Positions 23,560 to 32,226 are shown, numbered from the stretch's first letter. The stretch: 64,000 nucleotides of DNA from Lachnospira sp. UBA2821 (GCA_002351535.1 DEGR01000031.1:31879-95878); one strand, 5' to 3'. Notes: a model not told the origin generated them from the sequence alone. A program made the numbers and translations.

Positions 23560-25143
23560 ATGAGGTTGATTGAAGCCATGAAGCACAGAATAAGAACATT
23601 TCTTGAAATAGACAATATCCAGCAGAATGCCATATACCTGCAGAATCTTACGGATTATGAGACAGAGTGCTATAAGAACAGGGTATGGAACTGGGGAGAC
23701 AAAGATGCAATCGAACAGCTATACAAACAGCTTAACAGTAATACAGGCCTTGACTTCTGGACAGCAACGTCAGTGATGGGAATAGTAAAGAAACACACAG
23801 GACTTCCCGGCATGATGGTAAGGATACTTACAGATATTGTTATGAGGGACATGAACGATATAGAGGTTGCTGATAGCCGCAAATTCGAATGGGAAGACAT
23901 GAATAAGAAGATAGATATTAATGCTGTTATCGAGGATGCGATAAAAGAAACACTGATATGTGGCGACGGAGCATTTAAGATAAACATTAATACAAAGCTG
24001 AGTCCATATCCCATTGTGGAGTTCATATCCGGTGAACTTGTGGAGTACGAGTACCAGTGCGGACAGATACGAGAGGTGATATTTAAGTCACCCAGAAGTT
24101 ACAATCATAAGAAATATGTGTTAGAAGAAACGTATGGATATGGATATATAGTTACCAAACTGTATGACGGAGATAAGGAAGTGCCGCTTGAATCCATTCC
24201 GGGCATTGTAGCAATACCCGAAATAAAGTTCGACGAAACATTTATAATGGCAGTTCCGCTTATTATATTCAAGTCCAACAGATTTAAAGGGCGTGGCGAC
24301 AGTATATATCATGGTAAGCATGACAGCTTCGATTCGCTTGATGAGACGTGGAGCCAGTGGATAGATGCACTCAGAAAAGGGAGAAGCAAACAGTACATTC
24401 CGGAAGATATACTTCCAAGAGACCCATTCACAGGACAGCTCATGAAATCAAATGATTTTGATAATTCATTCATAGCACTTAATTCATCAATGAAAGAGGG
24501 AGCACAGGACAAGATAGAACTTGTACAGCCTGACATTCCACATGAGAGCTATCTGAGTACATATATAACAGCGCTTGACCTGTGTCTGCAGGGAGTGATA
24601 AGTCCGAGCACGTTAGGCATAGACACAAAGAAACTTGATAATGCAGATGCACAGAGGGAGAAAGAGAAGACCACACTGTATACAAGGAATAAAATAGTTG
24701 AGACACTGCAGAAGCAGATACCGGTACTGGTAAATAATATATTCAAGGCATATGACACCCTGAATAAGAAAAGCGGTCTTGAAGACGTAGAAGTAGATGT
24801 ACCATTTGGAGAGTATGCGAACCCGAGCTTTGAGAGTCAGGTAGAGACGGTAGGCAAAGCAAAAGGACAGGGGATAATGTCAACAGAGGCAGCAGTTGAC
24901 GAACTGTATGGAGATACTAAAGATGAAGAATGGAAACAGGAAGAGGTTGCAAGAATCAAGGCAGAGCTGGGAATAGCAGAAGTTGACGAGGTATCAGTTG
25001 GGGATGAAGCAGTATTTGATGATGAAGACAGTAACATTGAAGAAGGCAGCATCGAGAACAGTGCGACAATAAATGATAATAAGACAGAGGAGGATGATAA
25101 TATTGAAAGTCAAAGTAGCAAACAGAATATACAGAATGACTAA
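23560..25143 (+). CDS. portal protein (SPP1 gp6-like)
   Basis: 527 residues. Phage portal of the SPP1/A118 group: helical core with TGLPGMMVRILTDIVMRDMN, a stretch DSLDETWSQWIDALRKGRSK, and the C-terminal acidic tail. Forms the dodecameric ring for DNA entry at the capsid vertex. Positioned directly after the terminase. The 3' end overlaps the small gene at 25103. Confidence 0.9.
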   Translation: MRLIEAMKHRIRTFLEIDNIQQNAIYLQNLTDYETECYKNRVWNWGDKDAIEQLYKQLNSNTGLDFWTATSVMGIVKKHTGLPGMMVRILTDIVMRDMNDIEVADSRKFEWEDMNKKIDINAVIEDAIKETLICGDGAFKININTKLSPYPIVEFISGELVEYEYQCGQIREVIFKSPRSYNHKKYVLEETYGYGYIVTKLYDGDKEVPLESIPGIVAIPEIKFDETFIMAVPLIIFKSNRFKGRGDSIYHGKHDSFDSLDETWSQWIDALRKGRSKQYIPEDILPRDPFTGQLMKSNDFDNSFIALNSSMKEGAQDKIELVQPDIPHESYLSTYITALDLCLQGVISPSTLGIDTKKLDNADAQREKEKTTLYTRNKIVETLQKQIPVLVNNIFKAYDTLNKKSGLEDVEVDVPFGEYANPSFESQVETVGKAKGQGIMSTEAAVDELYGDTKDEEWKQEEVARIKAELGIAEVDEVSVGDEAVFDDEDSNIEEGSIENSATINDNKTEEDDNIESQSSKQNIQND

Positions 25144-25324
25144 GAAAGAGTATGAGGGACTTCTTGGAGTAGCATCCGAGCAGGTCCCTTTTGGCATATA
25201 TGCCGTTGAGAAAAAGGATTATGCAGAGTTGGTCAATATAAAGTGCAAGAGCATGACGCAGCTAAAGAATCATAAGAGAAACTTTAAGGCACAGGGATTT
25301 AAAGTATTGTCAAATGACAGCTAA
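25103..25324 (+). CDS. small basic phage protein between portal and minor capsid genes
   Basis: 73 residues from TTG 25103 (GAGGAGG 8-9 nt upstream), overlapping the portal end by 41 bp. It begins MKVKVANRIYRMTKKEYEGL. Basic, no recognised family. Similar short genes occur at this place in several siphophages; role unknown. Confidence 0.65.
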   Translation: MKVKVANRIYRMTKKEYEGLLGVASEQVPFGIYAVEKKDYAELVNIKCKSMTQLKNHKRNFKAQGFKVLSNDS

Positions 25325-25341
25325 AGAGGTGGTGTTAAGCC

Positions 25342-26901
25342 ATGGATAATTATGATTATGATCTTGGAAAAGCATTTAAAAGAATAGAAGATGAGCTTAT
25401 TGCCAGTATGATGCGTAACATAGAACGGCATACAGCAGAAGAAACGGAAAAAGGTTTCAACTGGTCTATGTGGCAGGTAGAACAGCTTAAGGCATTAGAG
25501 AGATACAGAAGAGAAAATCAGAAACATTTTTCACCACAGTTCAGGCACATTAATTCCAGAATAGAGAGAGTATTAAAAATAGCCAAGAACGATGGAAGGC
25601 TTAAGCAGGAAGCGTCAATTCTTAGGGCTATGAAAAAGGGTGCAAGATTCAGGAAAGCAGATAAGGAATCTACAGCCGAGTTCTTCCATATCAACGAGAG
25701 AAAACTTAATGCACTTGTTAAAGCAACTACAGATGACATGAAGACAGCGGAGACAGCGGTTCTGAGGTTTGCTAATGATAAGTACCGCAAGATTATATTT
25801 GATGCAGAGGTATACGCCAATACAGGAGCAGGAACTTACAAGCAGGCAGTAGACATGGCAACGAAAGACTTCTTAAAGGCAGGAATCAACTGCATAGAAT
25901 ACGCAAATGGCAGCAGGCATAACATAGCAGAATATGCAGATATGGTAATAAGAACAGCGAGTAAACGTGCTTACCTTCAGGGAGAAGGCGAACTGAGAAA
26001 AGAATGGGGAATATCCACAGTAATTATGAATAAACGTGGAAATCCATGCCCGAAATGCCTGCCATTTGTGGGTAAAGTATTGATAGATGATGTATGGAGT
26101 GGAGGAACATCAAGAGATGGTCCGTACATGCTCATGAGTGATGCAATTGCCAAAGGGCTATATCATCCAAAATGTAAAGACAGCCACACTACATACTTCC
26201 CCGGTGTTTCATCAGAGGGAGCAGAATACACCGAAGAGGAAAAGCAGCAGGTAGCAGACAGATACAATGCTGAACAGAGGCAGAACTATGCCAAGAATCA
26301 GGCAGAGAAGTTTGAAAGAATGGAAAAGTATTCTTTGGATGAGGATAATAAGAAGATTTATGCTGCCAGAAAGGAACAGTGGGAGAATGCGTTAGTAAGT
26401 AAAGAGCAAATAGAATACGAAGATATAACTGAGCAAAGTTTAAGCAATGCGGATATAAAGAAATACAAAATAGGAGATGCTAATACATTCGAATTAAATG
26501 GTAACACATACAATGTAGACGGAAAACATGTATTGATGGATTATTCAGACAAAGAGAAAAAAGTTGGTGAATTTATTGGAAAATCGTTAGGAGTGGAAGT
26601 TGCTATGTTACCAAGAGTTTTATATCCACAAAACATATCTACAGCGGATTATTTAATTCAAAATGAAAGATTTGATTTGAAAGAGCCTACTGGAAGTGGA
26701 AAAAATGTTATCTACGGTATGGTTTCAAAGAAGAATAGACAAGCAGATAATTTTATTATAGATATAACTAATTGCCCGCTATCATCAGCTGAAATAAAAA
26801 AACAGATAGGAGATGTTTATAAGTCTTCACATACTAAATTTATCAATAAAATTATATTGATAAAAGATTATAAAATATTAGGTGTTTATAAAAGAAAATA
26901 A
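25342..26901 (+). CDS. minor capsid protein (MuF/SPP1 gp7-like) fused to a C-terminal nuclease-toxin-like domain
   Basis: 519 residues. Residues 1 to about 330 are a Phage_min_cap2/MuF protein, with the typical Cys-containing motif GNPCPKCLPFVGKVLIDDVW and HPKCKDSHTTYFPG. Residues about 384-519 form a separate domain (LNGNTYNVDGKHVLMDYSDK, ADYLIQNERFDLKEP, NRQADNFIIDITNCPLSSAE) resembling the CdiA C-terminal tRNase/BECR-fold nucleases attached to MuF proteins in polymorphic toxin systems of temperate phages. The C-terminal third is visibly more AT-rich than the front, a sign of a swapped-in module. The protein is likely packed in the capsid and delivered with DNA. Nuclease activity is inferred. 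Confidence 0.82.
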   Translation: MDNYDYDLGKAFKRIEDELIASMMRNIERHTAEETEKGFNWSMWQVEQLKALERYRRENQKHFSPQFRHINSRIERVLKIAKNDGRLKQEASILRAMKKGARFRKADKESTAEFFHINERKLNALVKATTDDMKTAETAVLRFANDKYRKIIFDAEVYANTGAGTYKQAVDMATKDFLKAGINCIEYANGSRHNIAEYADMVIRTASKRAYLQGEGELRKEWGISTVIMNKRGNPCPKCLPFVGKVLIDDVWSGGTSRDGPYMLMSDAIAKGLYHPKCKDSHTTYFPGVSSEGAEYTEEEKQQVADRYNAEQRQNYAKNQAEKFERMEKYSLDEDNKKIYAARKEQWENALVSKEQIEYEDITEQSLSNADIKKYKIGDANTFELNGNTYNVDGKHVLMDYSDKEKKVGEFIGKSLGVEVAMLPRVLYPQNISTADYLIQNERFDLKEPTGSGKNVIYGMVSKKNRQADNFIIDITNCPLSSAEIKKQIGDVYKSSHTKFINKIILIKDYKILGVYKRK

Positions 26902-26946
26902 GGAATTGATGGCCTCGCCCAAAAGGGGGCAAGGTATCAATTCCTT
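26900..26946. terminator. long hairpin between MuF-toxin gene and candidate immunity gene
   Basis: AAGGAATTGAT (26900-26910) pairs with ATCAATTCCTT (26936-26946), with an inner GCCC/GGGC stem. The stop codon of the toxin fusion lies in the first arm. It may attenuate read-through between the two genes. Confidence 0.7.
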
Positions 26947-27010
26947 ATTAAGATATCTTACTTATATTATATCCAATAATTAAAAAAAATCAACACGAAA
27001 GGATGAAATT

Positions 27011-27334
27011 ATGGAAGAATTTTCAGTAATATACAAAATCCTTAAAATCCTTAAAGATACAATGGACTTGGAGGAACTTGACAATAATCTGTTATCTCCC
27101 GAAGAATTGAGATTATCTGTGCCAAAATGGTCAAGAATTATGGCATTAATGGTAAAAGAAGGGTATATAACAGGAGTGGAGGTTTGGAACAGCATGAGTT
27201 GTGGCTATCCAAGAGTCAGTCTGACAAGACCAGAGATAACGCTGAAAGGATTGGAGTATTTAGAACAGAACAGCCTAATGAAGAAAGCAGCAAACATTGC
27301 TAAAGGAATAAAGGATACAATACCGGGAATTTAG
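27011..27334 (+). CDS. YjcQ-like winged-helix protein, candidate immunity protein
   Basis: 107 residues. Winged-helix pattern of the YjcQ family found in Firmicutes prophages (SVIYKILKILKDTMDLEELD, VKEGYITGVEVW, ITLKGLEYLEQNSLMKKA). It lies alone downstream of the MuF-toxin gene, separated by a hairpin and probably with its own promoter, the usual position of a protecting gene in toxin-carrying prophages. The immunity role is inferred from position only; the alternative is an unrelated regulator. CGAAAGGATG precedes ATG 27011. Confidence 0.65.
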   Translation: MEEFSVIYKILKILKDTMDLEELDNNLLSPEELRLSVPKWSRIMALMVKEGYITGVEVWNSMSCGYPRVSLTRPEITLKGLEYLEQNSLMKKAANIAKGIKDTIPGI

Positions 27335-27369
27335 ATACCACCATTTAGAAATGATATGGTGGTATTTTT
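27335..27369 (+). terminator. rho-independent terminator after the YjcQ-like gene
   Basis: Perfect 10-bp stem ATACCACCAT (27335-27344) / ATGGTGGTAT (27356-27365) followed by TTTTATT. Confidence 0.85.
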
Positions 27370-27399
27370 ATTACAACAAATTAAGGGAAGGAGCAGAAA

Positions 27400-27504
27400 A
27401 TGAAAAAAGAAAAAGTATGGTATCACTGGTCAGATTTCCCGCTAATATCAAGGATTACATTTGTATTGTCAGTGCTTTCACTATTAGCCGTATTATTGCA
27501 TTGA
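27400..27504 (+). CDS. 34-residue membrane peptide
   Basis: ATG 27400 with GGAAGGAG upstream. The peptide is MKKEKVWYHWSDFPLISRIT followed by a hydrophobic Leu/Val-rich segment. Its end overlaps the convergent gene at 27455-27826 by 50 bp. Function unknown. Confidence 0.5.
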   Translation: MKKEKVWYHWSDFPLISRITFVLSVLSLLAVLLH

Positions 27505-27826
27505 TTTCATGGCGATAAGCACCGATGAAGGCTAATATAGATATAATAAGGGCAAGAATATCAATCCATTTATCAAGCAGATAACGTTTTAAAGCAATAG
27601 AATTAAATTCGTTTGGATGTTTTCCTTTATGGGTTAAGGTTGCAGAAATCAGTGCTCCACCGGTAGCACGTTTGGTAGTCAGATAACCTTCCTGCTCAAG
27701 AAAGTCAATGGAAGACAGTAACTCATCAGTCTGTATGTGTTCTGGGAAGCCTTTATTAACAGAAAATTTGTAATCAGGACAATTAAGTATATATAGTAAA
27801 ACTTGTTTTGATATTTTATCAATCAC
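27455..27826 (-). CDS. winged-helix protein with C-terminal membrane segment
   Basis: 123 residues from GTG 27826, preceded by CAGGAGGT on the minus strand. The N-terminal part has a winged-helix pattern (DELLSSIDFLEQEGYLTTKR, ISATLTHKGK). The C-terminal part is a membrane span (WIDILALIISILAFIGAY). The gene is reverse to the structural operon, a mark of a lysogenically expressed cargo gene. Domain order recalls small membrane-tethered regulators in prophages. It could take part in toxin immunity or exclusion; that is speculation. Confidence 0.65.
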   Translation of the reverse strand: MIDKISKQVLLYILNCPDYKFSVNKGFPEHIQTDELLSSIDFLEQEGYLTTKRATGGALISATLTHKGKHPNEFNSIALKRYLLDKWIDILALIISILAFIGAYRHEINAIIRLIVKALTIQM

Positions 27827-27881
27827 GTAACCACCTCCTGTGTTTGAGTATATCAGATGCAGGAGATATTTTACACCCCAA

Positions 27882-27897
27882 GTTGCACCGGTACAAC
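27882..27897. promoter_or_regulatory. 16-bp palindromic site 4
   Basis: GTTGCACCGGTACAAC in the divergent gap between the reverse winged-helix gene (starts 27826) and a small membrane peptide (27912). It lies in the likely promoter region of both. Confidence 0.6.
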
Positions 27898-27911
27898 AGA
27901 AAGGATTGTGC

Positions 27912-28025
27912 ATGAGAGAGATAATAAAAGAGATTGTTATTAATGCAATAAAAAATATAGCATATCCAGCAGGAATACTTATAGGAATAACTATTACAGC
28001 AATAATTATTTCGGCATTTATATGA
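27912..28025 (+). CDS. 37-residue membrane peptide (convergent pair, plus strand)
   Basis: ATG 27912 with GAAAGGATTG upstream. The peptide starts MREIIKEIVINAIKNIAYPA and continues into a membrane segment. It ends 8 bp into the convergent peptide gene at 28018. The 16-bp palindrome (27882-27897) lies just upstream, so it may be repressed in the lysogen. Confidence 0.55.
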   Translation: MREIIKEIVINAIKNIAYPAGILIGITITAIIISAFI

Positions 28026-28113
28026 GTAATTGAATTAACAAAGAAGCCACAATGGTTGAAAGGATACCCACAACAAAACCACTTGCAAATTGACTAAATG
28101 TAACATCTTTCAT
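28018..28113 (-). CDS. 31-residue membrane peptide (convergent pair, minus strand)
   Basis: ATG 28113 with GAGGTG upstream on the minus strand. The peptide MKDVTFSQFASGFVVGILST continues hydrophobic to its end. The 3' ends of this gene and the 27912 gene overlap by 8 bp, so their transcripts should pair there. Small holin-like or toxin-like peptide; function unknown. Confidence 0.55.
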   Translation of the reverse strand: MKDVTFSQFASGFVVGILSTIVASLLIQLLI

Positions 28114-28164
28114 TGTAATCACCTCAATATAAAGCATAAGGTTAACGAAATACAACAGTTGATT

Positions 28165-28191
28165 AGACCATGATAAAAACATGGTCTTTTT
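28165..28191 (+). terminator. rho-independent terminator before scaffold gene
   Basis: AGACCATG (28165-28172) pairs with CATGGTCT (28180-28187), followed by TTTTT. It closes off the cargo block from the head genes. Confidence 0.85.
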
Positions 28192-28207
28192 GTATGCCCG
28201 AAGGCAA

Positions 28208-28300
28208 TTCGAACACTATGTTCGAATATAAACTACGAGGAGACACCTGAGAAGAAAACTGATATAGTGAGACACACTGAAAACTGATACAGAGAGACAC
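28208..28300. other. leader of the head operon: hairpin and short direct repeat
   Basis: A small palindrome TTCGAAC/GTTCGAA (28208-28214, 28220-28226) is followed by two imperfect copies of GAAAACTGATANAGNGAGACAC (about 28255-28300). No gene is visible here. It may be the promoter or leader region for the scaffold-capsid operon. Confidence 0.35.
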
Positions 28301-28328
28301 TCTTACAACTGAAAGGAGCACAAAGATT

Positions 28329-28994
28329 ATGAAAAGAAGTAACTTAGTACCATTTAACCTGCAGTTCTTTGCAGAACCGGCAGAAGATGAAGGAGCAGGC
28401 GGTCAGACAGGGCAGCAGGCAGGCGGCAACGGTGGCATCCGGAACGGACAGCTACAGCAGAATGCACCGGCATTTGATTATGATAAGCTGGCTAATATCA
28501 TATCAGGCAAGCAGACAGTCACAGAGGACACTGTTCTTAAGAACTATTTTAAACAACAAGGACTTAGTCAGGACGAGATGAACAGCGCTATATCTGCATT
28601 CAAGGCAGAGAAAGCAAAGAACACACCTGATGCCAATGCTCTGCAGAATCAGCTATCTATTGCAAATAAGGCATTACTTGAAAGCAGGATTAATAATCAG
28701 GCAACACTTGAGGCTATGTCATTAGGACTTGATGCGAAGTCTATACCATATGTTATCAAGCTTGCAGATATGAGTAATGCAGTAGACGCTAACGGAAACG
28801 TTGATGCGGAAGAGGTGAAGAAAGCACTTACGCAGGTACTTACGGATGTACCGGCATTCAAAGGAACTGCCGGAGCAGGGAATAACAATGAAGGTGACAA
28901 CAATGTTGGAGGCTTCCGGATAGGACAGACATCACAGCAGGGAGCATCTGACCAGCAGGATATTCTAAGAGGAATCTTTGGAATAAGAAAATAA
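28329..28994 (+). CDS. phage scaffolding protein
   Basis: 221 residues. It begins MKRSNLVPFNLQFFAEPAED, a pattern (NLQFFA) shared by scaffold proteins of the A118/SPP1 group, with an acidic, Gln/Gly/Ala-rich helical body. It lies directly before the major capsid gene. Directs procapsid assembly. GAAAGGAG precedes the ATG. Confidence 0.88.
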   Translation: MKRSNLVPFNLQFFAEPAEDEGAGGQTGQQAGGNGGIRNGQLQQNAPAFDYDKLANIISGKQTVTEDTVLKNYFKQQGLSQDEMNSAISAFKAEKAKNTPDANALQNQLSIANKALLESRINNQATLEAMSLGLDAKSIPYVIKLADMSNAVDANGNVDAEEVKKALTQVLTDVPAFKGTAGAGNNNEGDNNVGGFRIGQTSQQGASDQQDILRGIFGIRK

Positions 28995-29020
28995 TATTAA
29001 GAAAGAAGAGGTAGAACATT

Positions 29021-29917
29021 ATGGCAGTAAACGAATATGTAACATTATTTTCGAACGTATTAAGAGAATTGTACGGACAGGAATCAGTATCAACAGACCT
29101 TTATCATTCTAATTCAGATATTCAGGTTGTTAACGGTAAGCAGATTAAGATTCCAAAACTTACAGTAAGTGGTTATAAAGACCATTCAAGAGCATCACTT
29201 GGCTTTAATTCAGGTGATTACACACAGGACTATGAGGTTAAATCTCTTGACCATGACAGAGATGTAGAGTTTGCAATCGACCCTATGGATGTTGATGAGA
29301 CAAACATGATTGTGTCTATAGCAAATATCCAGAAGAGATTCGAGACAACACAGGCAATTCCGGAAGCTGATGCCTATACATTCTCTAAGCTCTATACCGA
29401 GTATAAGAGATGTAACGGAACGGTTAAGACAGATGCTCTTACAGCAGATAATGTATTAACTGATTTTGACGACAACCTTAAGCTCATGGAAGATGCAGGT
29501 GTTCCATTAGACAGAGTTATCTTATATTGTACAACAACATATAAGACACTGCTCAAAAACGCAACAGGCATCCAGAGAACTCTCGGTGTTGGCAGTGGAG
29601 AATCCGGTATCGACAGGAGGGTTAAATCCATTGATGATATTAATAAGATTGTCACAGTACCATCAGCGAGATTCAAGTCAGCATATGACTTCACAAGCGG
29701 ATGGAAGGCAGCAGTGGGAGCAAAACAGATTGATTACATATTAATCGACCCTGAATGTCAGGTGTCAAGAGATAAATACTCTTACATCAAGGTATTTACA
29801 CCGGGACATGATTCAAGAACTGCTGATAACTATTTATATCAGAACAGAAAGTTCAACGGTACATTTGCAATTGATGAGCTGATGAAAGATGGCTGCATAA
29901 TTCATGCAGAAGCCTGA
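29021..29917 (+). CDS. major capsid protein
   Basis: 298 residues. It follows the scaffold gene and contains the conserved HK97-fold-type pattern of Firmicutes siphophage capsids (QTDYEVK-like KSLDHDRDVEFAIDPMDVDE, GVPLDRVILYCTTTYKTL, DYILIDPECQVSRDKYSYIK). AGAAGAGGT precedes ATG 29021. Forms the icosahedral shell. Confidence 0.88.
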   Translation: MAVNEYVTLFSNVLRELYGQESVSTDLYHSNSDIQVVNGKQIKIPKLTVSGYKDHSRASLGFNSGDYTQDYEVKSLDHDRDVEFAIDPMDVDETNMIVSIANIQKRFETTQAIPEADAYTFSKLYTEYKRCNGTVKTDALTADNVLTDFDDNLKLMEDAGVPLDRVILYCTTTYKTLLKNATGIQRTLGVGSGESGIDRRVKSIDDINKIVTVPSARFKSAYDFTSGWKAAVGAKQIDYILIDPECQVSRDKYSYIKVFTPGHDSRTADNYLYQNRKFNGTFAIDELMKDGCIIHAEA

Positions 29918-29943
29918 GAAAGCAAGAATGGAGGTGCGGCAAT

Positions 29944-30183
29944 ATGTTCGCAAAGAGAGATAACAAAGTATATCAGGTAGATAATGTAGCAATGAAGGAA
30001 TACCTTGCTAAAGGGTATGACATATATGATGATGAGGGAAATGTGATTGAGCATTCCCCTAAAGCTTCAGTACCTTATGCTGAATATGAAAAGGTTGTTA
30101 ATGAGCTGGAGAGCTTAAAGAAAGCCAAGGCAGGCAAGGGAAAGAGTAAGGTATCAGAGAATAGCACAGATAGCGAAGAGTAA
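29944..30183 (+). CDS. small head-region protein, unknown
   Basis: 79 residues with a Lys/Ser-rich C-terminus (KKAKAGKGKSKVSENSTDSE). The N-terminal half resembles short head proteins that follow the capsid gene (NKVYQVDNVAMKEYLAKGYD). GGAGGTG precedes ATG 29944. Possibly a head decoration or joining factor; unproven. Confidence 0.65.
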   Translation: MFAKRDNKVYQVDNVAMKEYLAKGYDIYDDEGNVIEHSPKASVPYAEYEKVVNELESLKKAKAGKGKSKVSENSTDSEE

Positions 30184-30196
30184 AGGAGCATTGCCT

Positions 30197-30577
30197 ATGT
30201 ATCAGCCTTATGCAGACGAAAGATATTACAAAGAAGTATACGCAGGTAATGATATTCCGGCTGACAATATATCAAAAGCACTTACAGGTGCGTCAAGACA
30301 TGTAGATGTCCTTACTTTTAATCGTATTTGCAGTAAGGGCATCAATGCTCTTACAGAGTATCAGCAGGATGTTGTAAGGGAAACGGTATGTGAGCTTGCA
30401 GAGTTCGAGTGCGAGAATGCCGAACTTATTAACAGTGTGCTTAAGTCGTATTCGATTAACGGAGTATCAATGGAATTTGGAGAATCATGGAACATAACGG
30501 TACAGAATGGTGTTGCGGTTAAACGTGATATTTACGAAAAACTCTGTAGTACAGGCTTGTGCTGCAGAAGTATATAA
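30197..30577 (+). CDS. head-tail connector (adaptor) protein
   Basis: 126 residues from ATG 30197 (AAGGAG 8 nt upstream). Small all-helical protein with the pattern of YqbG/gp15-type connector proteins (YADERYYKEVYAGNDIPADN, ASRHVDVLTFNRI, QDVVRETVCELAEFE). Located where adaptors lie between capsid and head-closure genes. Family assignment from position plus helical pattern. Confidence 0.75.
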   Translation: MYQPYADERYYKEVYAGNDIPADNISKALTGASRHVDVLTFNRICSKGINALTEYQQDVVRETVCELAEFECENAELINSVLKSYSINGVSMEFGESWNITVQNGVAVKRDIYEKLCSTGLCCRSI

Positions 30578-30590
30578 GGCAGGTGGTATT

Positions 30591-30929
30591 ATGGAGTTTC
30601 CATGCCTTATAGCGAAAGAATACTGCACTACTGATATTACACTGCAGACCGAATCAGAAGAACTTAACGTATATGGAGAGCCTGAGAAGAGCTTTAAATT
30701 CGAAGGAAAATGTAATTATCAGGATAAAGCCAGAACTATATTAACGGCAGAGAAACAGCTTATCAAGGTAAGCGGTACTGCTCTGCTCCGTGGAGATATA
30801 TGCCCGGAAGCAGCCAATATAGTAAGTGGCAAAGCAGTTGTGAATGGAATAACAAGAAATATATATGAGACACGCAAGCACCGCAATCCTGATGGTACTG
30901 TTAACTATACGGAGGTGGTATTGGAATGA
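30591..30929 (+). CDS. head closure/minor capsid protein 1
   Basis: 112 residues from ATG 30591 (GGTGG upstream). Beta-rich pattern of the minor capsid/head-closure family (QTESEELNVYGEPEKSFKFE, LLRGDICPEAANIVSGKAVV). Next in order after the connector. It overlaps the next gene by 4 bp. Confidence 0.75.
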   Translation: MEFPCLIAKEYCTTDITLQTESEELNVYGEPEKSFKFEGKCNYQDKARTILTAEKQLIKVSGTALLRGDICPEAANIVSGKAVVNGITRNIYETRKHRNPDGTVNYTEVVLE

Positions 30930-31366
30930 TTAGTGTAAAGAGCGTGGTTAAATTAAATATCCCTTTTATTAAGCGGTTGGATGAAAGTGCGGTAAAAGCA
31001 CTTGAAATGACTGCAGAGGCATTGCATACAGAAGTAGTTCAGGCACAGGTTATACCACGAGATACCGGAGTATTACAAGGTGAGCAGACTTTCATAAGTG
31101 CGGGAGATACTGTTACAAATGAATATCCATCTGGTGAATCGGTATCGAATACCATTACAAAAGCAATTACAAGTAAAGGAAAAGTATCGCTGGTAACTAC
31201 AGCACCTCAAGCACGCCGCTTGTATTTCCATCCGGAATATAACTTTAAGAAGGATGAGAATCCTAATGCACAGGGCAGATGGTATGAACCATGGATATCA
31301 GGAGACAAGAAAGATTTCTGCCAAAAGGCATTTAAGAAATTCTACAAGGAGGTATCAGGTATATAA
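30926..31366 (+). CDS. minor capsid/tail completion protein
   Basis: 146 residues. Minor_capsid_2-like: VIPRDTGVLQGEQTFISAGD, TTAPQARRLYFHPEYNF, GRWYEPWISG. These residues match the HK97 gp10-like tail-completion proteins in temperate phages of Firmicutes. It overlaps both neighbours by a few bases (translational coupling). Confidence 0.8.
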   Translation: MISVKSVVKLNIPFIKRLDESAVKALEMTAEALHTEVVQAQVIPRDTGVLQGEQTFISAGDTVTNEYPSGESVSNTITKAITSKGKVSLVTTAPQARRLYFHPEYNFKKDENPNAQGRWYEPWISGDKKDFCQKAFKKFYKEVSGI

Positions 31367-31773
31367 TGCTTCCACTAGCAGATGTAAGGGATTTTATTGC
31401 CGAACTGAAGATTTCAGCAGATGACCATACATATATGGGACGACTTGACAATAAGAAAGAGTGCAGCATAGGCATATATGATTCCAAAAGAAACAGTAAC
31501 TTTAATATGGCATTAGGCGGTAATTCAAACAAGTCATATGACGTGAAAAGGGTAACTCTTTTGGTGCATTGGAACAAATCATTAAGAGAGACAGAGAAGA
31601 AGGCATATGAGCTTGTTGAGGCATTGTCCGGTGTCGAAGATGCAGCTATCAATACATCAACCATTTGCTTTATATTTCCCACAGAACCCATTCCGGTGGA
31701 TTCTGATTCAAGTGGTGTATATGAGATGGTGGTTGATGCTGATATATATTACAAAACAGAGAAAGGAAGGTAA
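31366..31773 (+). CDS. tail terminator/minor capsid protein 3
   Basis: 135 residues (pattern LADVRDFIAELKISADDHTY, FIFPTEPIPVDSDSSGVYEM). This type caps the growing tail tube and joins it to the head. Position between the completion protein and the tail tube protein agrees. Confidence 0.78.
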   Translation: MLPLADVRDFIAELKISADDHTYMGRLDNKKECSIGIYDSKRNSNFNMALGGNSNKSYDVKRVTLLVHWNKSLRETEKKAYELVEALSGVEDAAINTSTICFIFPTEPIPVDSDSSGVYEMVVDADIYYKTEKGR

Positions 31774-31779
31774 TGAAAT

Positions 31780-32226
31780 ATGGCAACTAAAACAGGAGTA
31801 TATCCGGTATACAAGAATCAGTTCCAGGTAGGAGACACAGGAGAGACAGCTCCAAAGACGAACATTGCTGATATGGAGTCGTTCTCAGTGTCATTTGATA
31901 ATGGTGTTGAAGAATGGAAGCCAATGGATCAGGAAGGATGGACAAGAAGACTTATGACGGCTAAGTCGGTATCAATCAGTGTATCAGGCAAGAGAAATGT
32001 CGGAGATGCAGGTAATGATACGATAGCAGGTCTTGCATTTGTTAATGGAAGGGATGCAGAGAAAAACTTCCAGTGGACATTCCCTGACGGAACAAAGGTA
32101 TTGTTCAAGGAGGCGGTAATTAATGTTACGGCACTCGGTTCAGGTGACTCTACAGCAGTAGGACCGCTTGAATTTGAAGTGTTATCTAATGGGAAACCTG
32201 TGATAACACCGGCATCAGGAGAATAA
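31780..32226 (+). CDS. major tail tube protein
   Basis: 148 residues. Beta-rich protein with the tail tube pattern (MATKTGVYPVYKNQFQVGDT, DNGVEEWKPMDQEGWTRRLM, VSISVSGKRNVGDAGNDTIA). Forms the hexameric rings of the long non-contractile tail; no sheath gene is present, which supports a siphovirus. AGGTAATGAAAT precedes the start. Confidence 0.88.
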   Translation: MATKTGVYPVYKNQFQVGDTGETAPKTNIADMESFSVSFDNGVEEWKPMDQEGWTRRLMTAKSVSISVSGKRNVGDAGNDTIAGLAFVNGRDAEKNFQWTFPDGTKVLFKEAVINVTALGSGDSTAVGPLEFEVLSNGKPVITPASGE

